64,000 nucleotides of DNA, taken from assembly GCA_031549665.1 (NCBI GenBank), contig JAVBPJ010000010.1:24722-88721 (forward strand). Reading direction: 5' to 3'. Within the stretch, counting starts at the first letter, position 1. Each line of letters opens with the position of its first letter. Positions 18,312 through 25,830 of this stretch are shown here, in pieces. Below the pieces are notes generated by a model. The model was given only the letters and a program-made list of their open reading frames with translations. It ran no database searches and was not told where the DNA came from. This stretch comes from Rikenella sp031549665. GTDB taxonomy: Bacteria; Bacteroidota; Bacteroidia; Bacteroidales; Rikenellaceae. A program made the translations under genes and the position numbers.

Positions 18312-18600
18312 CTAACTGTTCTCGGGGACTCTTCGAGTCTTTTACTTGGAGTTTGTGCCAACTGCGCTCGGGCCGCGCCGGCCCCGCGTGCCCGCGGCGG
18401 GCTTTTTTTTGTGTGTACGGTTGGTTTTGCCGGGTTGTTTGTTGGTTATCGGCTGCGTTGGGAACTACTGCGTAGTTTTGGGTACGAACGGGACGGCCCT
18501 CGCCCGAAAGTAAACTTTCGCTCGGCCATCCCATTCTTCCCCAAAGCCTTCGGCTCTTTCCAACACATCCGAGAACGTATCTGCCGCAACTAAATTCGAC
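18312..18600 (-). repeat. Structured repeat, copy 1 (element sense on minus)
   Basis: Read on minus, this copy shows the module order of the family. The hairpin GAAAG-TTTA-CTTTC (plus 18506-18519) has an outer stem GGGATGGCC/GGCCGTCCC (18532-18524 with 18498-18490). A small hairpin AACTAC-TGC-GTAGTT and a 58-bp GC-rich arm (18346-18403) follow, then an A-rich ACTCGAAGAG end. The GC arm matches 19438-19495 on plus with only two differences, so the two form an inverted repeat about 1 kb apart. Confidence 0.75.
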
Positions 18601-18737
18601 ACTGAGTACGGTTACGCCGTAATCAATACAAAGTCGTACGCCGCTGTTACCTCCCCCCTGTTTTTGATCAGCGTTGACCTCCACACTGGAGTTGTAAAGG
18701 GAACCGTTCCGCTCGGAAATTTTGGAGCGATGACGGA

Positions 18738-18822
18738 GAGATTTTTCAGTGCGAGAGTTGCGGAACATCGGTAGATTTTCCGTGAGGGAGGCTTCCGAGC
18801 GAAAACTTGTTTTCAAGGGAAC
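18738..18822 (+). repeat. Structured repeat, copy 2 (partial)
   Basis: A partial copy with the leading module AGTTGCGGAACATCGG, the sequence TTTTCCGTGAGGGAGGCTTCC, and the core hairpin GAAAA-CTTG-TTTTC (18801-18814). The GC arm and tail modules are missing. The stem base pair next to the loop is A-T here instead of G-C in copies 1, 3 and 4. Confidence 0.65.
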
Positions 18823-18914
18823 GTCCCGGTCTCAATTTCAGGTTGGCCGATCTTTTTTACGAGACTACGTTTTCATTTTTTCAGGTCGAAGCTCGCGGGG
18901 GAATGCTCTTTCGA

Positions 18915-18946
18915 GCAGGCCTCCGCAGGGCGGAGCTTCGGCCTGC
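18915..18946. repeat. Imperfect inverted repeat between repeat copies 2 and 3
   Basis: GCAGGCC (18915-18921) pairs with GGCCTGC (18940-18946), and TCCGC (18922-18926) with GCGGA (18930-18934), separated by a GCTTC internal bulge. No T run follows, so it is not an obvious terminator. It may be a further diverged module of the repeat family. Confidence 0.45.
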
Positions 18947-19055
18947 CGGATCGCTACGCGACCCGAAAACAACTCTCCTGCTATATTCGTCAGGTATTTT
19001 CACCAACCTGTTTTCCAGACCGATCCAGGAGAGCCGGTTCGAACCCCATCGAGCC

Positions 19056-19160
19056 GTAGCAGCGATATTTGTTCACGCGGGAGTTGCGGAACACCGCAGG
19101 TTTTAGGAGGGGTGGAGCCGTCGAGCGAAAGCTTGCTTTCAGGCGAGTGCGGTTCGATCC
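19056..19160 (+). repeat. Structured repeat, copy 3 (partial)
   Basis: Contains TTTGTTCACGCGGGAGTTGCGG (split here for reading: TTTGTTC at 19068, AGTTGCGG at 19082) and ACACCGCAGG, then the core hairpin GAAAG-CTTG-CTTTC (19127-19140). The outer stem is GAGCCG/CGGTTC (19115-19120 with 19150-19155), which needs one G-T wobble readable only in a plus-strand RNA. GC arm and tail are absent. Confidence 0.65.
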
Positions 19161-19184
19161 TTACGGAGTTCCGACGGGAGGTTG

Positions 19185-19650
19185 GGTATTGCCGTAGTTG
19201 CAGCGAAGAGGGCTGGGCTGTTCAACCTGGGAGTACGACAAGTAGTCTGGGTTGTTGATGTAGTTACATCGGCGATATTTGTTCCGCGCAGGAGTTGCGG
19301 AACACCGCAGGTGTTCGGAGGGGGCGGAATCGCCGAGCGAAAGTTTACTTTCAAGCAAGCGCGATTCAGCCCCCGCCGAAAGGTACGCAAGTACCGAGCA
19401 ACTCCGACAACCGAAAAAAACCGCACGAACACAAAACAGCCCGCCGCGGGCACGCGGGGCCGGCGCGGCCCGAGCGCAGTCGGTACAAACTCCAATAAAA
19501 AGACCTGGGGGGGCCCCGCTGCGGGCACGCGGGGCCAGTCCGGCCTGAGGACAGTTGGAGACAGGTTAGAGCAAACTCCAATAAAAGACTCGTAGAGCAA
19601 GCACAGGAAAGCCTACTGTGAGCACATGGGGCCTGAGGACAGTTGGTGCA
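19185..19650 (+). repeat. Structured repeat, copy 4 (full length)
   Basis: The longest copy on this side. A 21-bp block at 19185-19205 is an exact inverted match to 63764-63784. It continues with GTAGTTACATCGGCGA and TTTGTTC, then AGTTGCGGAACACC. The core hairpin GAAAG-TTTA-CTTTC (19339-19352) is nested in GGGGGC.GAATCGC paired with GCGATTC.GCCCCC (19320-19333 with 19361-19374). Next come GGTAC-GCAA-GTACC (19382-19395, a GNRA-type loop), the 58-bp GC arm (19438-19495) and two A-rich ACTCCAATAAAA tails (19489 and 19575). A phrase CCTGAGGACAGTTGG occurs twice, at about 19544 and 19632. Confidence 0.75.
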
Positions 19651-19682
19651 ATTATTAAGAGGGTGGGGTGGGGAAGAATAAA

Positions 19683-19707
19683 AAAAAGGGGCTCATCGCC
19701 CCTTTTT
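19683..19707. terminator. Symmetric hairpin with A and T runs
   Basis: AAAAAGGGGC (19683-19692) pairs with GCCCCTTTTT (19698-19707) around a TCATC loop. The A run before and T run after make it usable in both directions. It lies 392 bp past the dnaA stop and just after repeat copy 4, so it may terminate transcription coming from the repeats. Confidence 0.75.
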
Positions 19708-19879
19708 GGCTTCCATCGCACAGATTCTTGTGTAAACCGCGAGGGATTTTAGTTGATCCTCTGCGCTAGATGAAGTTTGCTTTGATCATCCTTGCCCCGA
19801 ATGAGAATCTCGATTTCATGGAAGGGATTCCAGATTCGGGAGTTGATGATCTGCTTAACAAAGGTACAAATTTTGTGCC

Positions 19880-20037
19880 GATATATTCACGTGCATGATT
19901 TGCAGTGAAGATTTTTTTCGTGAGGGGTAGAAGTCTGTCGATTGGCGTGATTTCGAGCGAAAGTCGATGGGGAAGAGCACTTTTTAAGGATTTTGTTCGC
20001 ACGAAACAGCCCACCTGCGGGTGCAGATGGGCTGCGG
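19880..20037 (+). repeat. Degenerate repeat copy next to dnaA, with terminator-like hairpin
   Basis: Weak similarity to copies 2 and 4: CGATATATTC, then GCAGTGAAGATTTTTTTCGTGAGGGG, TTCGAGCGAAAGT without the second hairpin arm, and ACGAAACAGCCCACC resembling the start of the GC arm. The last part forms a hairpin CAGCCCACCTGC/GCAGATGGGCTG (20007-20018 with 20023-20034, one mismatch). This hairpin lies 65 bp past the dnaA stop on minus and may act as the dnaA terminator. Confidence 0.45.
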
Positions 20038-20098
20038 GGGAAGATTTTTGGAGGAGCGGGTTGGCGATCTCCGGAAAAGCGAGGCCTGCTGTTTGAGG

Positions 20099-21496
20099 TT
20101 AGTTCATCAGGGCCTTTTCGATCTCTTCGACGGTACGGCGCACCACTTTGTCGGTTTCGATGAGGTTCGAGATGGTTTTGCAGGCGTGCAGCACGGTGGC
20201 GTGATTTTTTCCGCCGAGCGCTCCGCCGATAGCCGTCAGGGGCGCTTTCGTGTAGTTTTTGCAGAGGTACATGACGATTTGGCGTGCCTGGGCCACTTCG
20301 CGCGTCCGTTTGGCGGAGGTGAGGATCGACTGGTCGATTTTCAACATCTTGCACACCAGGTCGATGATCGAGGCGACGGTTACTTCGCGGGTTTCGATCT
20401 TGACGATGTCGCGCATGACGCTTTTGGTCAGTTCGAGGGTGATTTCCCGTCCCAGCAGGCGCGAATGGGCTTCGAGCGAGGTGAGGGCCCCTTCGATTTC
20501 GCGCACGTTGGCGCGGATGTGGTGGGCCAGGAACTGCACCACCGAGTCGTCGACCGACAGTCCCATTCGGCGGCATTTGTGGCGGATGATGGCCATTTTG
20601 GTGGGCTGGTCGGGCGGAGAGAGCTGCGCCGAGAGTCCCCATTTGAATCGGGTGATGAGCCGTTCTTCGATGTCGGCCAGTTCAACAGGCGGGCGGTCGG
20701 AGGTGAGGATCAGCTGCTTGCCCAACATGCGCAGGTGGCTGAAAATGTTGAAGAAGATGTTCTGCGTGCCGGGTTTGCCCGCGAACTCCTGGATGTCGTC
20801 CAAGATCAGCACGTCGATCATTTGGTAGAACTGGATGAAGTCGTTCAGTTCACCGCGCCAGGCAGCTGTCTGGAATTGGTTTTGAAAGCGGTTGGCGCTC
20901 ACGTAGAGAACGCGACACTCGGGGTCGCGCTCCTTGATGGCCAGTCCGATGGCTTGGGCGATATGGGTTTTTCCGAGGCCCGACCCGCCGTAGATGAACA
21001 GGGGGTTGAACGAGGTTTTCCCCGGCGCTACACTGATCGATATGCCTGCCGAGCGGGCCAGCCGGTTGCAGTCGCCTTCGACGAAGTTTTCGAAGCTCAG
21101 TTCGGGGCTGAGTTGCGGGTCGAAAGCGATTTTTTTGATCCCCGGAATAACAAAGGGATTTTTGATGGTGCTGGTGTCGGTTTGGGTATAGATACCCTGG
21201 GTGGCGCTCACCGATTGCGGAGCGGGCGTGGGCTGCGGCACGGCGTAATGGAGGCGGGTTTTGAGGCCGAACTCCTCGCGGATGATGGGGCGCAGCAGGC
21301 CGATGTAGTGCTGTTCGATGTACAGCACGTGGTTTTGGTCGGGAACGCGCATGCGCAGGTTTTCGCCGTCGAAGCTCAATGGCACCATCGGCTTGAACCA
21401 TTTGACGAACTCCTCGTCCGAGGTTTGACCTTTGATCAAACTCAGACAGTGCTGCCAAATCGCTTGGTAGTTGATATCCTGCTGTTGCGTATTCAT
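20099..21496 (-). CDS. dnaA: Chromosomal replication initiator DnaA
   Basis: The 465-residue protein binds DnaA boxes and opens the origin. All four domains are visible: domain I (about 1-85), a short linker (about 86-115), the AAA+ domain with Walker A GGSGLGKTH (170-178), Walker B VLILDDIQEFAG and sensor LTSDRPP, and the DNA-binding domain IV with GGKNHATVLHA (428-438). Domain IV also has REVAQARQIVMYL. dnaN and gyrB are not adjacent, unlike the classical dnaA operon. The upstream 457 nt are AT-rich with one near-match DnaA box. A hairpin and a repeat field lie downstream. No exact -7 box was found, though CACTTTTG (one mismatch) occurs about 70 nt upstream on minus. Confidence 0.96.
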   Translation of the reverse strand: MNTQQQDINYQAIWQHCLSLIKGQTSDEEFVKWFKPMVPLSFDGENLRMRVPDQNHVLYIEQHYIGLLRPIIREEFGLKTRLHYAVPQPTPAPQSVSATQGIYTQTDTSTIKNPFVIPGIKKIAFDPQLSPELSFENFVEGDCNRLARSAGISISVAPGKTSFNPLFIYGGSGLGKTHIAQAIGLAIKERDPECRVLYVSANRFQNQFQTAAWRGELNDFIQFYQMIDVLILDDIQEFAGKPGTQNIFFNIFSHLRMLGKQLILTSDRPPVELADIEERLITRFKWGLSAQLSPPDQPTKMAIIRHKCRRMGLSVDDSVVQFLAHHIRANVREIEGALTSLEAHSRLLGREITLELTKSVMRDIVKIETREVTVASIIDLVCKMLKIDQSILTSAKRTREVAQARQIVMYLCKNYTKAPLTAIGGALGGKNHATVLHACKTISNLIETDKVVRRTVEEIEKALMN

Positions 21497-21953
21497 TGGT
21501 GGGTTTGGGCGTCTGGGCGGATCTTTCCGAAAAAACCGAAATTCCCAGGGGTAATCCCGACTGCAAAAGTGAAGAATAAAATGGAATAAAAAAAGCCCCG
21601 CGAGGTTGTTTTTTCAGATAGTTTTTCTATGTGCTTTTTAGGCCTTTGGATAACTCATTAAACCGTCAACCGATTACTGAGAAATAGGTGAATCGAAATT
21701 TCATATAAATCGATTAAATGGCTGAACCTCAAAATATAAAAATGATCGAAATCGCATAGAATCGCACCGGCAAAGGGATTGGCGAGAAAGCGAAATTTAT
21801 CGAAAACTGATTGTCGCTTCCCGGTGGTTTTTTCGGTTTCGGAACCGCGAAAAAATCCTGTTTAAAGTCCCGCTGAAAAGGGGCTTGAAAATAGAGAAAA
21901 AAGCGTAAATTTGTGGGGACAAAAGAGGTGTGTTCACATAAATAAAAACAGCC
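21497..21953. other. AT-rich region between dnaA and the phospho-sugar mutase gene (weak oriC candidate)
   Basis: The region is much richer in A and T than the flanking genes. It contains TTTGGATAA at 21645-21653 (reverse TTATCCAAA, one mismatch to the DnaA-box core TTATCCACA). It also has a hairpin TTTTTTCGGTT-TCGG-AACCG-CG-AAAAAA (21828-21855, 2-nt bulge) and the plus promoter at 21885-21913. A cluster of DnaA boxes is not seen, so an origin is only a weak possibility. Confidence 0.35.
21885..21913 (+). promoter_or_regulatory. Promoter TTG-N18-TAAATTTG upstream of the phospho-sugar mutase gene
   Basis: The -7 box TAAATTTG (21906-21913) fits TAnnTTTG exactly and a TTG (21885-21887) stands 18 nt ahead, near the usual Bacteroidota spacing. 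The ATG is 41 nt after the box. It probably drives the genes from 21954 to at least 25283. Confidence 0.65.
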
Positions 21954-23693
21954 ATGATTCAGATAGATCCCCTGGTGATGCAGCGTGCCCAGCAGTGGCT
22001 CGACGGCGCCTATGACGAAGCGACAAAAGCCGCCGTACGCAAAATGGTGGAGGAAGACCCCAAAGAGTTGACCGAGTCCTTTTACCAGACCCTTGCGTTT
22101 GGAACCGGCGGCCTGCGCGGCATCATGGGGCCGGGCACCAACCGGATGAACATCTATACCGTGGGTATGGCTACCCAGGGATTGGCCAATTACCTGAAAA
22201 AGAGCTTTGCCGGGCAACCGATCAAAGTGGCCATTGCGCACGACTGCCGCAACAACAGCCCGCTGTTCGCCAAAACCACCGCCGACGTGTTCGCCGCCAA
22301 CGGCTTTACCGTATACCTGTTCGATTCGCTGCGTCCGACGCCCGAATTGAGCTTCGCCATCCGTCGGCTGGGATGCATGAGCGGAGTGGTGGTTACCGCG
22401 TCGCACAACCCCAAAGAGTACAACGGCTACAAGGCCTACTGGAACGACGGCGCACAGGTAACCGCCCCGCACGATACGAACATCATCGAAGAGGTCAACC
22501 GGATCACCGACATCCAGCAGGTACATTACCGCGGCGGCGAAGGAAATATCGTGATGATCAGCGAAGAGGTGGACCGTCCCTACCTGGAAATGGTGGCCGG
22601 ACTCTCCCTGTCGCCCGAAGCCGTGAAGGCGCACAGCCAGATGAAAATCGTCTATACCCCCATTCACGGCACCGGCGTGAAGCTGGTTCCGGCGGCGCTC
22701 GAACGCTGCGGGTTCAAGCATGTGATCCACGTTCCCGAACAGGATGTCAACGACGGCAACTTCCCCACGGTAATCTCGCCCAACCCCGAAGAGGCCTCGG
22801 CCCTGAAAATGGCGCTGGACAAGGCCCGTGAAACGGGCGCCGACCTGGTGCTGGCCACCGACCCCGACGCCGACCGGATCGGCGTGGCCGTCCCCGACGG
22901 AAAGGGCGACTACCAGTTGTTGAACGGAAACCAAACCGCCTCGCTGCTCACCTACTACCTGGTGCGGCGCTGGAGCGAACTGGGGCGGCTTACGGGCAAG
23001 GAATACATCGTTAAAACCATTGTTACCAGCGAATTGATAGCCCGAATCGCCCAAGGCTACGGGGTGGAGTACTACGACGTGCTGACCGGGTTCAAATACA
23101 TTGCCGAAGTGATTCGCGCCAACGAAGGCAAAAAAACCTTCATCGGCGGCGGCGAAGAGAGCTACGGCTACATGGTGGGAGATGCCGTGCGCGACAAGGA
23201 TGCCATTTCGGCCGCCGTTACCATCGCCGAGTGCGCCGCCTGGGCCGCTTCGCGCGGGATGAAACAAGGGCTGCTCGACCTGCTCAAGGAGATCTACCTC
23301 CAATTCGGTTTCTTCAAGGAAGGATTGGTGTCGGTAGTCCGCAAAGGCATGGACGGGCAGGCCGAAATCCGCCAAATGATGGCCGATTTCCGGAGCAATC
23401 CCCCCAAAACCATTTGCGGATCGGCGGTGGTGGAGGTGCGCGACTTCCAGCAACAGATCAAAACCGTCCGCGGCCAACAACAACCGATCGAAGGATTCGA
23501 GCAATCGAATGTACTGCAGTTTCTTACCGAAGACAGCACCATCGTTTCGGTACGCCCCTCGGGAACCGAACCTAAAATCAAGTTCTATTTCGGCGTACGC
23601 GAGGAGTTGAACGATCCCGCCCTGTACGATCAGGTGAACCGGCAGCTCGATGCCAAAATCGAACGGATGAAAAAAGAGCTTAATTTGCAATAA
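21954..23693 (+). CDS. Phospho-sugar mutase (phosphoglucomutase/phosphomannomutase, PGM2-like)
   Basis: The 579-residue enzyme moves a phosphate between C1 and C6 of hexose phosphates. The phosphoserine loop VVVTASHNPKEYNGYK holds the catalytic S150. The magnesium loop DPDADR gives D303, D305 and D307, and the sugar-binding GGGEESYGY and phosphate-binding RPSGTEPKIKFY are present. The N-terminus FGTGGLRGIMGPGTNRMN and the length match the PGM2/large phosphomannomutase subgroup typical of Bacteroidota. Glucose-1-phosphate or mannose-1-phosphate from this enzyme would supply nucleotide sugars for cell-wall and surface glycans. The MBL gene begins directly after the stop (TAAATG). Confidence 0.93.
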   Translation: MIQIDPLVMQRAQQWLDGAYDEATKAAVRKMVEEDPKELTESFYQTLAFGTGGLRGIMGPGTNRMNIYTVGMATQGLANYLKKSFAGQPIKVAIAHDCRNNSPLFAKTTADVFAANGFTVYLFDSLRPTPELSFAIRRLGCMSGVVVTASHNPKEYNGYKAYWNDGAQVTAPHDTNIIEEVNRITDIQQVHYRGGEGNIVMISEEVDRPYLEMVAGLSLSPEAVKAHSQMKIVYTPIHGTGVKLVPAALERCGFKHVIHVPEQDVNDGNFPTVISPNPEEASALKMALDKARETGADLVLATDPDADRIGVAVPDGKGDYQLLNGNQTASLLTYYLVRRWSELGRLTGKEYIVKTIVTSELIARIAQGYGVEYYDVLTGFKYIAEVIRANEGKKTFIGGGEESYGYMVGDAVRDKDAISAAVTIAECAAWAASRGMKQGLLDLLKEIYLQFGFFKEGLVSVVRKGMDGQAEIRQMMADFRSNPPKTICGSAVVEVRDFQQQIKTVRGQQQPIEGFEQSNVLQFLTEDSTIVSVRPSGTEPKIKFYFGVREELNDPALYDQVNRQLDAKIERMKKELNLQ

Positions 23694-24467
23694 ATGAAAG
23701 GCCGGTTGAGATTAACCTTTTTAGGGACTGGGACCTCGCAGGGGACGCCCGTAATCGGGTGCCATTGTCCGGTGTGCGAGTCGAGAGACACGCGCGATAA
23801 CCGCCTGCGCGCATCGGTATTGGTTGAAGTGGACGGATTGAAAATCGTAATCGATACGGGACCCGATTTTCGTCAACAGCTTCTGCGTGAGGAAATTGAC
23901 ACGATCGATGCGGTGTTCTACACGCACGAACACAAAGACCATACGGGCGGGATGGACGACATCCGCGCCCTGAACTACACCAGCGGGCGGCCCATCGATC
24001 TCTATTGCGAAAAACGGGTAGAGCAGGTGCTGCGGAAGGACTACGACTACGCGTTTTCCGTTCCCAGGTACCCCGGGGCTCCCGAAGTGAAAATTCACAC
24101 CATTACCGAAAATCCTTTCTGGATCGACAATACCGAAATCATTCCTGTTCGGGGCATGCACCACAACCTTCCCGTGCTGGGATTTCGCATTGGAGACCTT
24201 TGTTACCTGACCGACATGAATCAAATTCCCGACCAGGAGTTCGCCAAATTCGAGGGGGTTGAGGTTCTGATAATAAACGCGTTAAGGGAAGAAGAACACC
24301 TGTCCCACTTTGCACTTTGCGAGGCGGTTTCCATCGCTCGTCGGGCCAATGTCGTCGAGACCTACCTCACGCACGTTTCCCATCAAATGGGCCGGTACAA
24401 AAAAGTGTTGAGCAAACTGCCCGGCAACGTTTACCTTGCCTACGACGGGCTGCAAATCGAATTATAG
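23694..24467 (+). CDS. MBL-fold metallo-hydrolase (PhnP-like)
   Basis: The 257-residue protein has the metallo-beta-lactamase signature THEHKDHTGG (H78, H80, D82, H83), further metal ligands in RGMHHNLPVLGF and LTDMNQI, and a final HVSHQMGRY. The N-terminal GTGTSQGTPVIGCHCPVC with C23, C25 and C28 is the structural zinc knuckle of PhnP, a phosphodiesterase acting on cyclic phosphate esters. The true substrate in Bacteroidota is unknown. The ATG abuts the stop codon of the mutase gene, so translational coupling is likely. The SDR gene follows after 12 nt. Confidence 0.87.
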   Translation: MKGRLRLTFLGTGTSQGTPVIGCHCPVCESRDTRDNRLRASVLVEVDGLKIVIDTGPDFRQQLLREEIDTIDAVFYTHEHKDHTGGMDDIRALNYTSGRPIDLYCEKRVEQVLRKDYDYAFSVPRYPGAPEVKIHTITENPFWIDNTEIIPVRGMHHNLPVLGFRIGDLCYLTDMNQIPDQEFAKFEGVEVLIINALREEEHLSHFALCEAVSIARRANVVETYLTHVSHQMGRYKKVLSKLPGNVYLAYDGLQIEL

Positions 24468-24479
24468 ACAGGCGCGCGA

Positions 24480-25283
24480 ATGGATTACAATGAAAAAGTG
24501 GTGATTGTTACCGGCGCCTCGTCGGGGATCGGTCGCGCGTTGGCCGAAGCTTTCTCGGCCTGCGGAGCCCGCGTGGTGTTGGCCGCCCGGTCGCTCGACA
24601 AACTCGTTGAAGTACAGGCCGGACTGCCCAATCCCTCGCTGGCGGTGGAGTGCGACGTGTCGCAGCAGGAGTCGTGCAAACGCCTGGTGGAACAGGCCGT
24701 GGAACGGTTCGGCGGGGTCGATATCCTGATCAACAACGCGGGACTTTCGATGCGCGCCCTGTTCGATGAGGTCGACCTGGACGTGTTGAAACGGTTGATG
24801 GAAGTCAATTTCTGGGGGACGGTCTACTGCACCAGGTACGCGTTGCCTTACATCCAGCAGCGGCGGGGGTCGATCGTCGGCATTTCGTCGGTGGCAGGAT
24901 TCCACGGACTTCCCGGCCGGACCGGTTATTCCGCCTCGAAATACGCCATGCACGGCCTGTTGGAGACCGTACGGATCGAAAACCTGAAAAAAAGAGTGCA
25001 TGTGATGCTCGTAGCCCCCGGATTTACCGCTTCGAACGTCCGTTTATCCGCCCTTACCTCCGACGGCACCGCTCAGGGAGCATCGCCCCGCGAAGAGGGT
25101 AAAATGATGACCGCGGAAGAGGTTGCCCGCCGCATATTGCGGGCCATCCGCCGGAGAAAACGCACCCTGCTGATGGATTTCGACGGACGGGCCACCGTGT
25201 TGATCAAGAAATTTTGCCCCGCATTGCTCGATCGCCTGTTTTACAACCACATGGCCAAGGAGCCCGATTCGCCGTTGAAATAA
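24480..25283 (+). CDS. Short-chain dehydrogenase/reductase
   Basis: The 267-residue SDR contains the NAD(P)-binding TGASSGIG (residues 11-18), NNAG (about 84-87) and the catalytic Ser and YSASK of the Ser-Tyr-Lys triad (SSVAGFHGLPGRTGYSASKYA). The substrate pocket is not assignable. The C-terminus (about 225-267) is basic and hydrophobic (RRKRTLLMDFDGRATVLIKKFCPALLDRLF), as in SDRs that associate with membranes or act on lipids. It is co-oriented and closely spaced with the mutase and MBL genes. A gap of 64 nt separates it from the peroxiredoxin gene. Confidence 0.87.
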   Translation: MDYNEKVVIVTGASSGIGRALAEAFSACGARVVLAARSLDKLVEVQAGLPNPSLAVECDVSQQESCKRLVEQAVERFGGVDILINNAGLSMRALFDEVDLDVLKRLMEVNFWGTVYCTRYALPYIQQRRGSIVGISSVAGFHGLPGRTGYSASKYAMHGLLETVRIENLKKRVHVMLVAPGFTASNVRLSALTSDGTAQGASPREEGKMMTAEEVARRILRAIRRRKRTLLMDFDGRATVLIKKFCPALLDRLFYNHMAKEPDSPLK

Positions 25284-25347
25284 AGCGGTTTACGACCTGG
25301 GAACGACCCATTTACAGAGCTATTTACAGCCACTCACAGCAAACAAG

Positions 25348-25800
25348 ATGCAAGTAAACGATACCGCCCCCCTGTTCGAGGGGATCGATCAAAACGAACA
25401 ACCGATCCGACTGGCCGATTTTCGCGGCAAGAAAGTGATCCTCTATTTCTACCCCAAGGACAGCACTCCGGGCTGCACGGCCGAAGCCTGTTCGTTGCGC
25501 GACGGCTATTCCGAACTGCTCCGGCTGGGATTCGTCGTGATCGGGGTGAGCGGCGATAGCCCCAAATCGCACCAAAAATTCATTGCCAACCACAAATTGC
25601 CCTTTTCCCTTGTGGCCGACACCGACCACGCCATCGCCCTGGCCTACGGCACCTGGGGCGAGAAAAAGTTCATGGGGCGCACCTACACGGGAATGATCCG
25701 TAAAACATTTGTAATCAACGAAGAGGGTCGAATCGAACGCATCTTCGAAAAGGTAAACACCCTCCGGCATTTCGACCAAATCGTTGAGTCGTACCGCTAA
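25348..25800 (+). CDS. bcp: Thioredoxin-dependent thiol peroxidase (BCP/PrxQ)
   Basis: The 150-residue peroxiredoxin reduces hydrogen peroxide and organic peroxides using thioredoxin. The active-site loop FYPKDSTPGCTAEACSLRD holds the peroxidatic C43 and, five residues later, the resolving C48, the BCP spacing. The conserved GVSGDSPKSHQKF and the typical WGEKKFMGRTYTGMIRKTFVI late motif are present. It ends 30 nt before recA and may be co-transcribed with it, which would couple oxidative and DNA damage responses. No SOS-type operator was recognised. Confidence 0.93.
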   Translation: MQVNDTAPLFEGIDQNEQPIRLADFRGKKVILYFYPKDSTPGCTAEACSLRDGYSELLRLGFVVIGVSGDSPKSHQKFIANHKLPFSLVADTDHAIALAYGTWGEKKFMGRTYTGMIRKTFVINEEGRIERIFEKVNTLRHFDQIVESYR

Positions 25801-25830
25801 TCAGTTCACAAAACCCCCACACATACAACC

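Larger units (their letters stand above)
18287..20098. other. Gene-free 1.8-kb region with structured repeats
   Basis: No credible coding gene is found between the methyltransferase and dnaA. Short open frames exist on both strands, but they follow the repeated DNA. Beyond the repeat copies listed separately, 18823-19055 holds a 32-nt hairpin (18915-18946: GCAGGCC and TCCGC pair with GCGGA and GGCCTGC). 19651-19880 holds an A/T-flanked terminator and otherwise nothing recognised. The two sides carry repeats in opposite orientation, so the region as a whole is loosely palindromic. Confidence 0.75.

Noticed and set aside
14834..18361. A 1175-codon open frame on minus
   Set aside because: It is antisense to lolD, the U32 gene and the methyltransferase gene, all with full sets of family motifs. 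Long antisense frames are expected with GC-rich codon use. The encoded sequence has no recognisable domain.
19021..19060. GGTTCGAACCC resembling a tRNA T-arm
   Set aside because: No acceptor stem, anticodon arm or D-arm can be folded around it. It lies within the repeat region.
19139..19600. Open frames in the repeat copies encode similar peptides (shared LEFVPTALGPRRPRVPAA at 19139-19600 minus, 63287-63727 plus, and in copy 1)
   Set aside because: The peptide similarity follows from the GC arm of the DNA repeat. Upstream of it the frames shift between copies (copy 1 against copy 5), and copy 1 has a stop soon after the arm. No ribosome binding site or family is recognisable.
18287..20098. 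CRISPR array in the repeat region
   Set aside because: The repeats are irregular in length, orientation and spacing and contain nested hairpins. There are no uniform spacers and no cas genes.
21497..21953. A full oriC upstream of dnaA
   Set aside because: Only one near-match DnaA box and no clear unwinding repeats. Kept only as a weak possibility in the annotation.
21729..23690. A 653-codon open frame on minus
   Set aside because: Antisense to the phospho-sugar mutase gene, which carries its catalytic TASHNP and DPDADR motifs.
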